A stretch of 64,000 bases of DNA from Arabidopsis thaliana (taxonomy: Eukaryota; Streptophyta; Magnoliopsida; Brassicales; Brassicaceae): positions 8,681,001 through 8,745,000 of the forward strand of contig NC_003075.7 of the NCBI RefSeq assembly GCF_000001735.4, in the 5' to 3' direction. This document shows positions 13,986 to 26,008 of this stretch, one piece after another. A program made the translations under genes and the position numbers. Below the pieces are notes generated by a model. It was not told where the DNA came from. It did not search any database and saw nothing but the letters and a program-made list of their open reading frames with translations. The stretch's first letter is position 1, and each line of letters begins with the position of its first letter.

Positions 13986-14188
13986 TCTACTTGGTCTGTT
14001 TTGCAACATGCTTGTGAGGAGTTCTCTGATTTTATGGAAGTTCGTATCATCGTCGCCCACCATACTTAAAGTTCATCATCGGTTTTAAGTCATATGTTTA
14101 TTTTTCAGCATCATGACATTAACAATGGCGTTACTTATGAGATTTTATTTTATTCGTATGCAAACATTGATTTTATTTAATCAAACCT

Positions 14189-14481
14189 TTTTTTCTTTCC
14201 ACGGTCTTTATTTATAATGACAAACACATTGTACAAGTCGGAACAAACGCTTCTAACTAATAAGACAGTACATATAAAGCCCAAATAAAAGCCCAGTTAC
14301 AGCTCAAGAACGTGTCAAACCATTTGGGATAAGCTAGGACACGTGTTGCTTCCATAACCTTCACCGCATGCAAGAGATTTTAAATCCGGTGTATCGGAAT
14401 CATCGCCGGAACAACTACTAACAATGAATCTTCTTTTTCCTCACCGATGATGACAATAACGAGTTACAAGACCAATCAATC
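14189..14481 (-). mobile_element. Retroposed cDNA fragment (processed retrocopy)
   Basis: The 293-bp segment is bounded by perfect 16-bp direct repeats TTATTTAATCAAACCT at 14173-14188 and 14482-14497. Read on -, it ends in a short A tract preceded about 14 nt earlier by AATAAA, as expected for a polyadenylated transcript copied back by LINE machinery. The fragment is 5'-truncated. One frame contains a 37-codon stretch ending at a stop, with an ACGEGYG motif; I do not recognise the parent gene. Confidence 0.65.
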
Positions 14482-14789
14482 TTATTTAATCAAACCTATC
14501 TTTATATATATGCAATAAACAACCTATGTATATTTTTTCTGCATCATTTTAATTTTGGGAGATTTTGATAATCCAGGTAGAGCAAAGCGGATTATGGATT
14601 ATCACGTGATATCCGTGCGTAATCATCCCTACCTCTGCTATGCTTTTGTAAATATTTTAATATTGAAAATTAATGTTGCGTCACCATTTCTCATATATTT
14701 TTAAAATTAAGGTTTTTTTGATAAACCTTATCTCATTAATTTCTGACAAATGTTTTTCTGATAATCCGATCTTCGTGATGTTGAAGATA

Positions 14790-14990
14790 GTCATGTGGGT
14801 TTTGCCCATGCACGTCTCTCTCACTGCAGATTTGATCTGTGAAATGACTAATTGGGAAATAATACTCTGCTCAAGTTATGTAGTCAAAGTGTTCGATGAA
14901 ATGCCTCATAGAAAGCTAATGAGACATATTGTGGGATTATTGTTAAAGGAGCCGACTTTTGTCGAAAATATATCATCTTGGTGATTCCAT
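14790..14990 (+). pseudogene. Degenerate PPR-like relic, second copy
   Basis: Translation gives NWEIILCSSYVVKVFDEMPH, homologous to 6462-6760 and again PPR-like. It is interrupted by indels relative to the first copy and has no coding capacity. Confidence 0.35.
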
Positions 14991-15339
14991 TGTCAACACT
15001 TAACCAGATTAGTATTACTTTATTCATTATTTCCTCTATGGATATGATCACGTGGAGCATGGAAGCTAATAATATATGCGTAAGCTTTGTTAAAGTTATT
15101 ATAGACATTCAAACATTCTGATTTCAATTAGCTTCTTTTGCATCTTGCTTCTCCTTGTTGTTGTTGTTGTTAAGTTTGTTTGTTTTTGGATAAACTTTGT
15201 TCTTGAGTTCATTTGGTTTTTATCTGAAAATAGCCCAAACAGTAATTTGGATTTTCACAACTGGTAGAACTGTTACATACAAGTATAAAATAAATCAAGT
15301 AAGAACCTTTTTTTGGATTCTTTTACTTAACAGGAAAAT

Positions 15340-15556
15340 TCTTCAGAGGCGGCTCGGATTTGTTTTGTTCTGTTGTTTCTTCAAATTTGGTGTATATGGT
15401 CTAAAATGTTCGACTTCAAAGCAACGTGTCTTTCACCTATACTTTCTCAAGGATCTCCCATTTGTTTATTGATTATCTTGTTTTGTCTGTTATACTACAG
15501 TTGGTCTATGCTTGATATTAAAACTGTTGACTTCTCTATCCACCTCGTGAAGCCAA
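15340..15556 (+). repeat. ABCG-upstream repeat, promoter-proximal copy of third gene
   Basis: Nearly collinear with 6990-7216 (GAGGCGGCTCGG, TTTGGTGTATATGG, GCAACGTGTCTTTCACC). It is followed by the TATA box and the third ABCG start. Confidence 0.6.
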
Positions 15557-15604
15557 CTTGCTAGTGATCAATTATTTGTAAGCTAGCAACACTACTTCTC
15601 TACT

Positions 15605-15613
15605 TATATATAA
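15605..15613 (+). promoter_or_regulatory. TATA box of third ABCG gene
   Basis: TATATATAA lies 64 bp before the ATG at 15677, the counterpart of 7258-7265. Confidence 0.55.
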
Positions 15614-15676
15614 GATGACTCTCTTCTCTTTTCTTCGTTATAAAGAACAATCCGTTTTGGAACTTGGTTTCTAATA

Positions 15677-18600
15677 ATGACAATGCCTCAAACAGATGGA
15701 GTTGAGTTTGCTTCTAGGAACAATCTTGAAAATGGGGATGGTGATCAGGTTCGGTCTCAATGGGTTGCTATTGAGAGATCACCAACATGTAAAAGAATCA
15801 CTACTGCTTTGTTCTGCAAAAGAGATGAACAAGGGAAGAGAAGCCAGAGACGAGTCATGGATGTTTCTAAACTTGAGGATCTTGATAGACGCCTGTTTAT
15901 TGATGAGCTCATCAGACATGTTGAGGATGATAATCGCGTCTTATTGCAAAAGATTAGGACAAGAACTGACGAGTAAGTGCACGCTTTTCGCTGTTAACCT
16001 TTGTATTTATATGTTCCTATTACATTAGAAATGTAATCCATGTATTTTGTAGGGTTGGAATTGATTTACCAAAGATTGAAGTGAGGTTCAGTGATCTTTT
16101 TGTCGAAGCAGAGTGTGAGGTTGTTCATGGAAAGCCTATCCCAACTCTTTGGAATGCTATTGCAAGCAAACTATCAGTAAGTGTCTTTTAATAGCTTTGA
16201 CTTGTCTTTCTATTTTCAACTGATTATGAGATTGATTCCTTCCTTATAATTGTGATTTTTGTCAGAGATTCACGTTTTCAAAACAAGAAGATAAGATAAG
16301 TATCTTGAAAGGTGTCAGTGGCATCATAAGGCCTAAAAGGTAGATTCTTGAAGCAGTTAGTGGAAAATAAATGATCGGTTTAATTCAGAAGAGTTAGTTG
16401 TTTTCTTGTAGAATGACTTTGTTGCTTGGTCCTCCTGGTTGTGGTAAAACCACTCTACTACTCGCACTATCTGGAAGACTAGACCCTTCTTTAAAGGTTT
16501 GGTTTCTTTTCTATCATTCAAGCGCGTTTAGTTTTCAGAAATCATATGGGTTGCTTCCACTCTACAGACTAGAGGAGAAGTTAGTTACAATGGTCACTTA
16601 TTTTCGGAGTTTGTTCCTGAGAAAACATCGAGCTATGTAAGTCAAAATGATTTGCATATTCCAGAGCTTAGTGTGAGAGAGACACTCGATTTTTCTGGAT
16701 GTTTTCAAGGCGCGGGAAGCCGTTTAGGTAAGGGCAATACTAAATTCTTATGTTTCCTTTTGCATTGAACTTTATTGACACGAAAAACCACGGTGTTTTG
16801 TTCATCAGAAATGATGAAAGAGATTAGTAGAAGGGAGAAACTGAAAGGAATAGTTCCAGATCCTGATATTGATGCATACATGAAGGTAAAATAACTATGG
16901 ATATTTATTTCATATGACAAATATATATAACTTGGAACTTGTTTTGATATTTAAGAAAACATCTTTGGAATTCAACTTTTTATCATGACAGGCAGCTTCT
17001 ATTGAGGGTTCAAAAACAAATCTGCAAACCGACTATATCTTAAAAGTAAGATACATTCAGAGTCTGTTCTTTTTTTATTTCATCTTTAGCTTCTACTCTT
17101 ATCAGAAGTTGATTAATGCATCTGTGTTTCAGATCCTAGGACTCACTATCTGTGCAGATACACGTGTTGGAGATGCTTCGAGACCAGGAATATCTGGTGG
17201 CCAAAAGAGAAGATTAACTACAGGTACTTGTAAAATTTCACAAACTGCTTTAGGTTCCTTGCAAACATTGTTTTGATGTTTGGTATATATCTCTGTAATC
17301 TATTGCAGGTGAGATGATTGTAGGTCCAATCAAAACTCTGTTCATGGATGAAATATCGAATGGTTTGGATAGTTCAACTACATTCCAGATTCTATCATGT
17401 CTCCAACAGTTTGCACGTCTATCTGAAGGAACCATATTGGTTTCACTGCTTCAGCCTGCACCAGAAACGTTTGAGCTTTTCGACGATTTGATTCTTATGG
17501 GAGAAGGAAAGATAATCTATCACGGTCCACGGGATTTTATATGTAGTTTCTTTGAGGATTGTGGATTTAAATGTCCACAGAGGAAATCTGTTGCTGAATT
17601 CCTTCAGGAGGTATGAATATGATAGTGATGGTACTTTCTGTTCTTGAAACTTTAATGATCATCACGCTCTTGTGTTGCAGGTTATCTCAAGGAAAGATCA
17701 AGAACAATATTGGTGTCACAGAGACAAACCATATTGCTATGTCTCTATTGATTCATTTATTGAGAAATTTAAAAAGTCTGATCTTGGGCTACAACTACAA
17801 GACGAACTCTCCAAGACATATGACAAGTCTCAGACTCAAAAGGATGGACTGTGCATTAGAAAATACTCACTTAGTAACTGGGATATGTTTAAAGCTTGCT
17901 CAAGGAGAGAATTTCTTCTGATGAAACGTAACTCTTTCGTTTACGTATTCAAATCTGGACTTGTAAGTTGTATTTACTTTGCCAAAAAGCTTTACTTATT
18001 TATACCGATACATTCTAAACCCATTTACCTTTTTTCCGCAGTTAATATTCATTGGATCCATTGCAATGACTGTTTATCTACGGACTGGGTCTACAAGAGA
18101 TTCTCTTCATGCTAATTATCTTTTGGGTTCTTTGTTCTTTTCCCTCATTAAACTTCTTGCTGATGGACTACCAGAACTCACATTGACAGTCTCGAGAATT
18201 GCGGTGTTCTGCAAACAAAAAGAGTTATACTTTTATCCTGCTTGGGCATATGCTATTCCTTCTGCTATTTTAAAGATACCGATTTCATTTCTTGAATCAT
18301 TCCTCTGGACAATGTTGACATATTATGTCATTGGTTACAGTCCTGAGGCGGGAAGGTACTAATTTCGAACATGCAAAAAGAAACCAAATTTAATATTTTG
18401 CTTTCTGCTAAACAAAAATATTTTTTCTTTCCTTCAGGTTCATTCGCCAGGTCTTGATCTTATTTGCTCTACACCTTTCGTGTATATCGATGTTCCGTGC
18501 TATAGGTGCTGTCTTTCGAGATTTTGATGTTGCCACTACCATTGGAAGCATCTCTATAGTGCTTCTCTCAGTATTCGGAGGTTTCATTGTTCGAAAACGT

Positions 18601-21600
18601 AAGTATTTAACTTGAAACTTGAACTGTAGTAATTCAGAGGTTTCACTGTAATGGTGCCCTGTTATTTTTCAGCCTCAATGCCTTCTTGGCTTGAGTGGGG
18701 ATTCTGGCTTTCTCCACTGTCATATGCTGAGATTGGTCTAACCTCAAATGAATTTTTCGCTCCAATGTGGAGGAAGGTAATGAATTCTTCAGAAACCTTT
18801 CACATTTTAGATTTTTTTTTAGTTTGGTATTGATCCTTGTCATCTTTTTATTACCATTAGATGACATCTGAAAACAGAACTTTGGGGGAACAAGTTCTAG
18901 ATGCTCGCGGGTTGAATTTTGGAAATCAATCTTACTGGAATGCATTTGGCGCATTGATTGGCTTCACACTCTTCTTCAATACTGTTTTTGCACTGGCCTT
19001 GACCTTTTTGAAGAGTAAGTTCACAAGAGATATAAGAATGTGAGTTAATCATGTTAGTATATGCAATGACAATTGATGTTTTTCTGCAACTTCAGCTTCA
19101 CAGAGGTCTCGTGTAATTGTTTCTCATGACAAGAACACTCAAAGCTCAGAGAAAGATTCTAAAATTGCTTCCCATTCCAAAAATGCATTGCCTTTCGAAC
19201 CTCTAACTTTCACATTTCAAGACGTACAATATTTTATTGAGACTCCTCAGGTAAACGACTAAAGAGTATGCAAGATCAGTGCAAGTTTTCTAGAATCCTT
19301 TTAAACATGATACAGAGTTATAATGTGTGGGTATGATTTCTGTGTTAAAAGGGAAAGAAGCTGCAGCTTCTCTCTGACGTTACAGGTGCATTCAAGCCCG
19401 GTGTTCTCACTGCTCTAATGGGTGTGAGTGGCGCTGGTAAAACGACTCTGCTTGACGTTCTCTCAGGAAGGAAAACCCGCGGTGACATTAAAGGACAGAT
19501 TGAAGTAGGCGGTTACGTTAAGGTTCAAGACACATTTTCGCGGGTTTCAGGTTATTGTGAACAGTTTGATATCCATTCTCCCAACTTAACAGTCCAAGAG
19601 TCCCTGAAATACTCTGCTTGGCTTCGACTTCCTTGTAACATTAGTTCAGAAACTAAGAGTGTAAGTCATTATTTGGAAAAAATAAAAATGTTTTCTTCCT
19701 TCCTTTAGCTTCCTTGTCTGAGTATTTTCTTGATCTTCGCTTTTCAGGCAATAGTTAATGAAGTTCTTGAGACGATAGAGCTTGAGGAGATTAAAGATTC
19801 CTTAGTAGGAGTTCCTGGAATTAGCGGTGTAACAGCAGAACAACGCAAAAGACTAACAATAGCTGTGGAGCTTGTTTCCAATCCTTCAATAATATTTATG
19901 GATGAACCAACCACAGGATTAGATGCAAGAGCTGCAGCAATTGTAATGAGAGCTGTGAAGAACATCGCCGAGACTGGCAGAACTGTTGTTTGCACAATTC
20001 ACCAGCCGAGCATAGATATCTTTGAGGCATTTGATGAGGTAAAACCTCGTAAAACCTTCATCTCATTTAAAGTCTCTTGTTTAAAGTACATTAATATGTG
20101 ACCCTTCAATGGCAGCTGATTCTGATGAAAAATGGAGGAAAGATTATCTATTACGGACCTCTTGGACAACATTCAAGCAAAGTTATTGAATACTTTATGG
20201 TCAGTTCCTATATATTACTGAAACTGTTGCATATAATGTTCTCTTCTCTACTTCCAAATTATAACAATAATTTTCAACAGTAGAGCATTCCTGGAGTTCC
20301 AAAACTGAAAGAAAACTCTAACCCAGCCACTTGGATACTTGACATTACTTCTAAATCATCAGAAGACAAACTTGGTGTTGATTTGGCACATATATACGAG
20401 GAATCGACTTTGTTTAAGTAAGTCTGAATACTTATTGTGACTTTGGATGTTGTTTGCCTGAAACTGATTTTGTTATTTGTTTTTAGGGAGAACAAAATGG
20501 TAATTGAGCAAACGAGATGTACATCTTTGGGATCAGAAAGATTAATCTTGTCATCACGTTATGCTCAAACGAGTTGGGAACAATTCAAAGCATGCCTCTG
20601 GAAACAACATCTCTCTTATTGGAGAAACCCTTCCTACAATCTCACTCGCATCATTTTCATGTGTTTTACTTGTATGCTCTGTGGCATTCTTTTCTTGCAA
20701 AAAGCTAAGGAAATGTTCGTGTCTTCCCCCATCTTATTTGAGTCGGCTTTGAACCGCGTGATTTCCTTGATCTTAAAAGATTTAGCTATTTAAACTTTTT
20801 TACCTCTCTTCTTTGCAGAAACAATCAGCAAGATCTATTCAACGTCTTTGGCTCAATGTTTACGGTGGTTCTATTCTCTGGAATAAACAATTGCTCAACA
20901 GTGATATTTTGCGTTGCAACCGAACGAAATGTCTTCTACCGCGAAAGATTTTCCCGTATGTACAACCCATGGGCGTATTCCCTTGCTCAGGTTAAAACTT
21001 TTTCTCAATCAAACCATTAAGGAACGAAAATAAACAACTCAGCCATTGGTTTTGACTTTAAGGCTGAATGTTTGCAGGTGTTGGTTGAAATTCCATACTC
21101 ATTGTTCCAATCTATTATATATGTGATAATCGTATATCCTATGGTTGGCTATCACTGGTCGGTCTACAAAGTGTTTTGGAGCTTCTACTCAATTTTCTGC
21201 TCCTTGCTTATCTTCAACTATTTCGGCATGCTTTTAGTTGTGGTGACCCCAAACGTTCACATTGCTTTTACTCTCCGCTCTTCATTTTACGCAATCGTCA
21301 ATCTCTTTGCTGGTTATGTCATGCCAAAACCTGTAAGTCCTCTCTTACCTCTCTTCACCAAGTTTGTGAAGTTCGATTCTTATTATGTGAAAGAAAGAAA
21401 AAGAGTTAGAAACAGCATCAAGATATGAGATTTTGAGAGTTTTTGTTGTTGATGATGCAGAACATTCCGAGATGGTGGATTTGGATGTATTACTTGAGCC
21501 CGACGTCATGGGTTTTGAACGGATTGCTCACATCGCAGTATGGAGATATGGAGAAAGAGATATTAGCGTTTGGAGAGAAGAAGAAAGTTTCAGCTTTCTT

Positions 21601-21727
21601 GGAAGATTATTTTGGCTACAGATATGACTCTCTGGCTCTTGTAGCTGTTGTTCTTATTGCCTTCCCCATTCTCTTGGCATCTCTTTTTGCCTTCTTCATT
21701 GGTAAACTCAATTTCCAAAAGAAGTGA
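15677..21727 (+). CDS. ABCG43: Full-size ABCG/PDR transporter, complete
   Basis: Complete 23-exon paralogue of the previous gene: 15677-15972, 16053-16176, 16266-16339, 16412-16496, 16568-16727, 16809-16885, 16992-17045, 17133-17223, 17309-17610, 17681-17962, 18042-18355, 18438-18598, 18673-18776, 18861-19014, 19096-19250, 19352-19660, 19748-20038, 20116-20199, 20284-20417, 20487-20714, 20819-20990, 21078-21332, 21461-21727; about 1390 aa. Same architecture: NBD1 GPPGCGKTT / [11 protein letters not shown] / [11 protein letters not shown], membrane domain, NBD2 GVSGAGKTT / [12 protein letters not shown], membrane domain, NFQKK end. Exon 1 is two codons shorter than in the sister gene. Exon 19's acceptor (20282-20283) is slightly different in context, and an alternative acceptor 3 nt upstream (20279-20280) is possible. 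No inactivating change was seen. Substrate unknown. Confidence 0.9.
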
Positions 21728-22517
21728 GTTAGCATTTTCCTCATATATAAAAGTTTTTGGTATTTAGAAGTGAGATTTAGTTTGCAGATTTGTCTTTTGG
21801 GAAAACATCTTAGTATCAAGCAAAAGTTGAAGCTTTGAAAGTTGTTGCAACCTTTTAGGTTATGTTCAATGGATTTTTAGATTCCTTTCGAAGATCCATT
21901 TTTAATACTTTGTATGCTTTAAAATGTTTGTCAAGTTTGGTAAGTGGAAGTTTCCACATTTGTATCTCTTGCAACATATGATCATTATAAATTGTAACAC
22001 TTTTTGGGAAAGAAAAAAAAGGTGGGATTTTGTGTCTTAGAAACAACTAAAATGAAAAGAAAAGAAACGCTTCCAAAATCGGTGAACAACAACAAGCTTT
22101 TACAGTTGTGTGCAAAAAAAAAACCAAAGTTGCAAGTGACTACTTTCTCACAAAACCAAAAACGCAAAACTTTGGTAGAGAATGAGACGACCATATATAC
22201 AGAAGAAGGATCTGAGTTTTCTTCATCTCCTTACACAATTTACAAAAACAGAAACAACCTTTGGTGTAAAATGCAAAATTGTGCTCAGGTCTTGTATGAG
22301 ACACTTTTCGTCTGAACTCTAAACCCTACAGACAACATTTAAGTATTATTGAGCATCAAGGTTGATGGGAGAAGAATTCTCTTACAAAAAAAAAAATTTG
22401 TGAAGAACCAATAAAGTTACCTCGGATTCCGCCATTTCTTCCGAGCAGAAGAACCGTAGACCTTGCTTGCACGGGATTTTTTAGCTGATTCTAGAAGAGA
22501 GTGACTGAGGAAAAATG
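21728..22517. other. 3' flank of third ABCG gene
   Basis: Begins like the 3' flank of the second gene (TCATATATAAAAGTTTTTGG), then carries about 250 extra bases (roughly 21779-22030) before homology resumes at TTTGTGTCTTAG. The rest is A-rich and holds the probable 3' UTR of the minus-strand gene at 22518. Confidence 0.6.
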
Positions 22518-24378
22518 CTAAGTGTTCATGGCGATTAGCTCATCCGGCATGCATTGCCTTATATTAATGACCATTGACTTATTATATGGCGATGAGATGT
22601 CACAACATTGGCGGCGAGGCAAACCCATCTGACATTTTATTTTCAGGAAACCAAAAAAAAAGGTGAATCCAGGCAAAATTGAAGGTACTTTAACAGAGAA
22701 GCGATCAGTATTTATAAATCCTACCTGTTCAACGTTGCGTTCCAGTTTAGGAGACAGAACTCTGATGCGTTCTAGACGCTCAACAGCTTCTGCTCTGTGA
22801 CAGTGTCCAACTCTATGGATGTTATAGTTACTCCATGTTCCCTCAGTTCCATCTGATCCTACACTGTCCAAGAAAAAGACGAGCGGTCTCCCACATGGAT
22901 CCCTCGGATATTCTCTTGTACTGAACATATAGTTGCTTTGGACCCCTGACCCTCTCCTCCATGTAGAAAATGTCTTTTGCAGTGTGAGAAGATCCGGAAG
23001 AAGTTTATTTCCTTCATAAACTTGAACCGCGTAACCCCACACAACCGAAACAGTCACTGTGTTCAAAGAATCATAACAAACACTCTGCTGTAAAATCCTC
23101 CCGGAATCAAAACTTGCAGCTCCGATAAGATGAGCCACGGATTCTGTCCTGTTCCTTTTTGGAAAAAACGGATCAACTGCATCCAAGTGATGAAGAGATA
23201 CCAATGGAGATAAAGGGTGCGCACATAGCAGACCAAATATGTTCCCTCTGACATCAATCTATAAAATGAACGCATACATAGTAATACTCAGATTAAACTC
23301 TCTAGCAACAAAATCAGTTATAGTAAGGTAAGCAAATCACACTTATCCGGAAAATACTGCAACAGAAAGGAACATACTAACTACACTATTCAATATCAAC
23401 CACAAAAGACAAGTGATCTATGAACTAAACTTTCCTAATATAGAACTCTCTCAGAACTTTTATTTTTCAACAATCAGCATCAATGTCACAGTGAACCATC
23501 TCAATCTCTATCAGATTGTTGCAACTAATATAGTAAAAACTCCATTCTTTGATTACCTGATGAAATCCAGGTTCATGAGTTAATGTAACACCAAGCTCAG
23601 CGACGCAAGAGAAGATCCTAGAATCACTTCCATACATATGTGAATACCTCATCAAACAAGAATCCAAAACCTTAGCTAAAACCTTCGCAAGCGAAGCACT
23701 AATAGCAAATCCACCACCACCAAACGCCATATCAAACGAATACCTAACATTCTGATCATAAAACTCCGAATTACTTCCGACGTAAAACCACTTCCGGTGA
23801 TCATACTTAGATAAAACCGTCACCAAATTATCTACAAAGAAGACAGTATCATCATCACCGAAAACAAACCACCGCACATCTTTATCTCCTCTATCAACCG
23901 TCTCTTTAACAACACGAGCCACACGAATCGCCGATCGGAGACCACCAGGGAAATTATAAGGAAACCTAGAAACGTCTTTAGAGACAATCACAGGAGGAAG
24001 AGTTAGATCGGACTCCAATCCACCGCGATCGAGAAACACGACGGCGCGTGTAGATTCAGGAGAGTACCAGAGACGAACGTACGAGCTACGACGGAGCCAA
24101 GAGTCGTGAGAAGCGGCGATCGAGAAGAGTAAGTGACGGCGACGAGTGGAGAACACAGATAACGATCGAGCGATTGATGAAATCTGTTCACGGCGGAAAT
24201 TGGTGCCGTAGGAGAAGATGATGTAGATGATGAAACAAAAGATGAGTAATAAGAAGATGTTTCTGATGCGAGAAGAAGTTAGCGACGGAGATTTGGCCGG
24301 AAAGAGCATTTCCGGCGAAAGAGAATCGAGTCTAGAGAGAGATGAATCAGGTCGTCTCTTACGTCTCGTTTGGTTCAT
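22518..24378 (-). CDS. DUF604 / Fringe-like beta-1,3-glycosyltransferase
   Basis: Three exons on -: 24378-23557, 23258-22725 and 22628-22518; 822+534+111 nt give 488 aa plus stop. It is a type II Golgi protein by appearance: basic N-terminus, one transmembrane helix at about residues 41-57, then a luminal glycosyltransferase domain. The metal/nucleotide-sugar binding motif GDDDT is at about 174-178, within VFGDDDTVFF, followed by FGGGGFAIS, a standard block of this family. The C-terminus has the family's PRRQCCDIS signature in the last exon. The acceptor and donor sugars are unknown. In A. thaliana this position corresponds to At4g15240 (recalled). The exon 2-3 junction (CAG then ATG) was chosen because it restores the family C-terminus. 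Confidence 0.85.
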
Positions 24379-24761
24379 TTTGTTGTTAACTTTCCTCTTT
24401 TGAATTCTTCTTCTCTGCAGATTCGACGACGGTTAAAGTTTCGAAAGTAGTAGGCTAGTAGCACAACGAAGCAGTCACTTTCAGTGAATAGACTTGGTCA
24501 TTCGGGTTTACAGGTCGGGTTTTCGGGTAGTTTCGGTCCGGATCTAGCTTTCGGACCTACTTGATGAGACCGAGGTTAGGTGTTGTGTTGTGTCATGTGT
24601 ATCATATTTTATGGTTATGGGCTTGACATATGAGTTTTAGTTGGAGGGATTTGGATATTATACTCGGCCCATTAAATTATTTAGCTGATATAAACTCATT
24701 TGGGCTCAATATGTCAAGCCCAATAACATACGGATTTGGATACTAAAACTCATTTGTCAAC
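24379..24761 (-). promoter_or_regulatory. Upstream region of the DUF604 gene
   Basis: Contains several site II-like GGGCC/GGGCTC or GCCCA elements (for example around 24667, 24693 and 24717), typical of constitutively expressed plant genes, and a pyrimidine-rich leader. No other gene was seen. Confidence 0.4.
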
Positions 24762-24775
24762 TTAGCTAACTATAT

Positions 24776-25994
24776 TTTTTTTTTTTGCTAAGAATGTAAA
24801 TATTCATTATCACAATGAAAATTTCGGTTACACAATAAAGGGTAACCAAATCATGGTTCCATGGCAAAAAAAGGATAAAAAGCATGGAAGCATACAACAT
24901 TCTTGAACCTAATCCTCGATTCTTGTTAAAGAAGTTGATTGGGAACAAGATAAGATGAATCCCTAAAGTGAGCTAGGAGAGGAAACCCAACGAAGACAAA
25001 TAAGTGAAGCTCACGAAACCCCCAAAACAAGATGGCAGCCCTTTCAACGGGAATCCGAGCACATCAGGGAGCTCCGGAATTGCCGAGCCAAAAGTGTTAG
25101 GCAATGCTTACTCACTCTAACGAGTCCCACTTGGAAACGGAAGCTTAGAATCTTGCAACATCTTAACCACAAAGAGCCATACTAACACCACCAATCGCAA
25201 AGAGCAAAACAGAGACTTCAACAAAATCTTCGCAAGATTACACATAGACACAAATCTGATGTGGTTGAGCTTAGGTAATAACATAAGTGACAAGAGGAGA
25301 CAGATAAACTTGAACGCAACAAAGAGGACTCAAGAGAGACATGCCATGGAAATGCACGGAGATGGTATAGGCAGCGACGGGCCGTCCACAAACCCATGGT
25401 CAAGCGTAGCCCTCAAATCCATCCTAGACGAAACTCACCAGAACCTACAGAGGCAAAACTAGTCTCGGACTAAAACCAGTCCACAAACAAAGTAACCACC
25501 TTTGGCTTGGGAAATGGAAAGAGGAAGCTTGCAAGCAGCTAGAGAAGCCAGCTCTAACAACCAGCCACAACACAAAGCACCAAAAAGAGACCAACTTCCC
25601 CGGTGCAAACTAAAAGAGAGGATCAGAATCGCCGGAGCTGAGACCTCAGCACTACAAGCTACACCTAAAACAGCAACACACAAACAGAGCCTCCAAACAA
25701 ACCGGAGTAATGCGAGGAGACAGGGACACAAACGACTTCCAAAACTAAGCGGGAGTAAAGCGCACAGATCGCAGAATCTCTAGATCCGAAACGCTAACTC
25801 GTCAAATCGCCGACGAGAAGGAAGCCAAACCACTGAGTGGAGCCACTGGGGGGCCTCTCCCGGTCACGGCGAAGAGCACCGATGACCGGAGAAACAAAGG
25901 CGGCGTAGATCTAGGTTTTGCGAAAGGTAAAGGGTTGAAGGAAAAGTCGTCCGCGAGTGGATGCCACGCACGTCGACTTCTTCTTTTGATGATA
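24776..25994 (-). mobile_element. Target-primed retroposon (Sadhu/LINE-like)
   Basis: About 1.22 kb, markedly more GC-rich than its surroundings, inserted on -: a poly-T run at its left end (24776 onward) is the poly-A tail of a minus-strand transcript. Perfect 14-bp target site duplications TTAGCTAACTATAT flank it at 24762-24775 and 25995-26008. No reverse transcriptase or endonuclease motif is readable, and the longest frames are about 90 codons, so it is non-autonomous or 5'-truncated. Length, tail, GC content and lack of coding capacity resemble the Arabidopsis Sadhu retroposons, but I cannot confirm the family. The intact duplications suggest a fairly young insertion. Confidence 0.8.
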
Positions 25995-26008
25995 TTAGCT
26001 AACTATAT

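Larger units (their letters stand above)
13433..15604. other. Intergenic spacer between second and third ABCG genes
   Basis: No intact gene. It carries promoter-like repeat copies (13770-13985, 15340-15556), a retroposed cDNA fragment (14189-14481) and a PPR-like relic (14790-14990). It is about 0.8 kb longer than the previous spacer, mainly in the 14000-14700 part. Confidence 0.7.

Noticed and set aside
14575-14650. Imperfect inverted repeat resembling a miRNA hairpin near GGTAGAGCAAAGC
   Set aside because: Pairing is patchy with large bulges; no clear 21-nt duplex could be drawn.
22004-22315. 103-codon Lys-rich plus-strand frame
   Set aside because: A-rich 3' flank of the third ABCG gene, homologous to non-coding flank of the second gene.
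25218-25783. Three 60-90 codon frames on both strands in the GC-rich block
   Set aside because: They lie within the retroposon and have no recognisable domain; GC-rich sequence favours chance frames.
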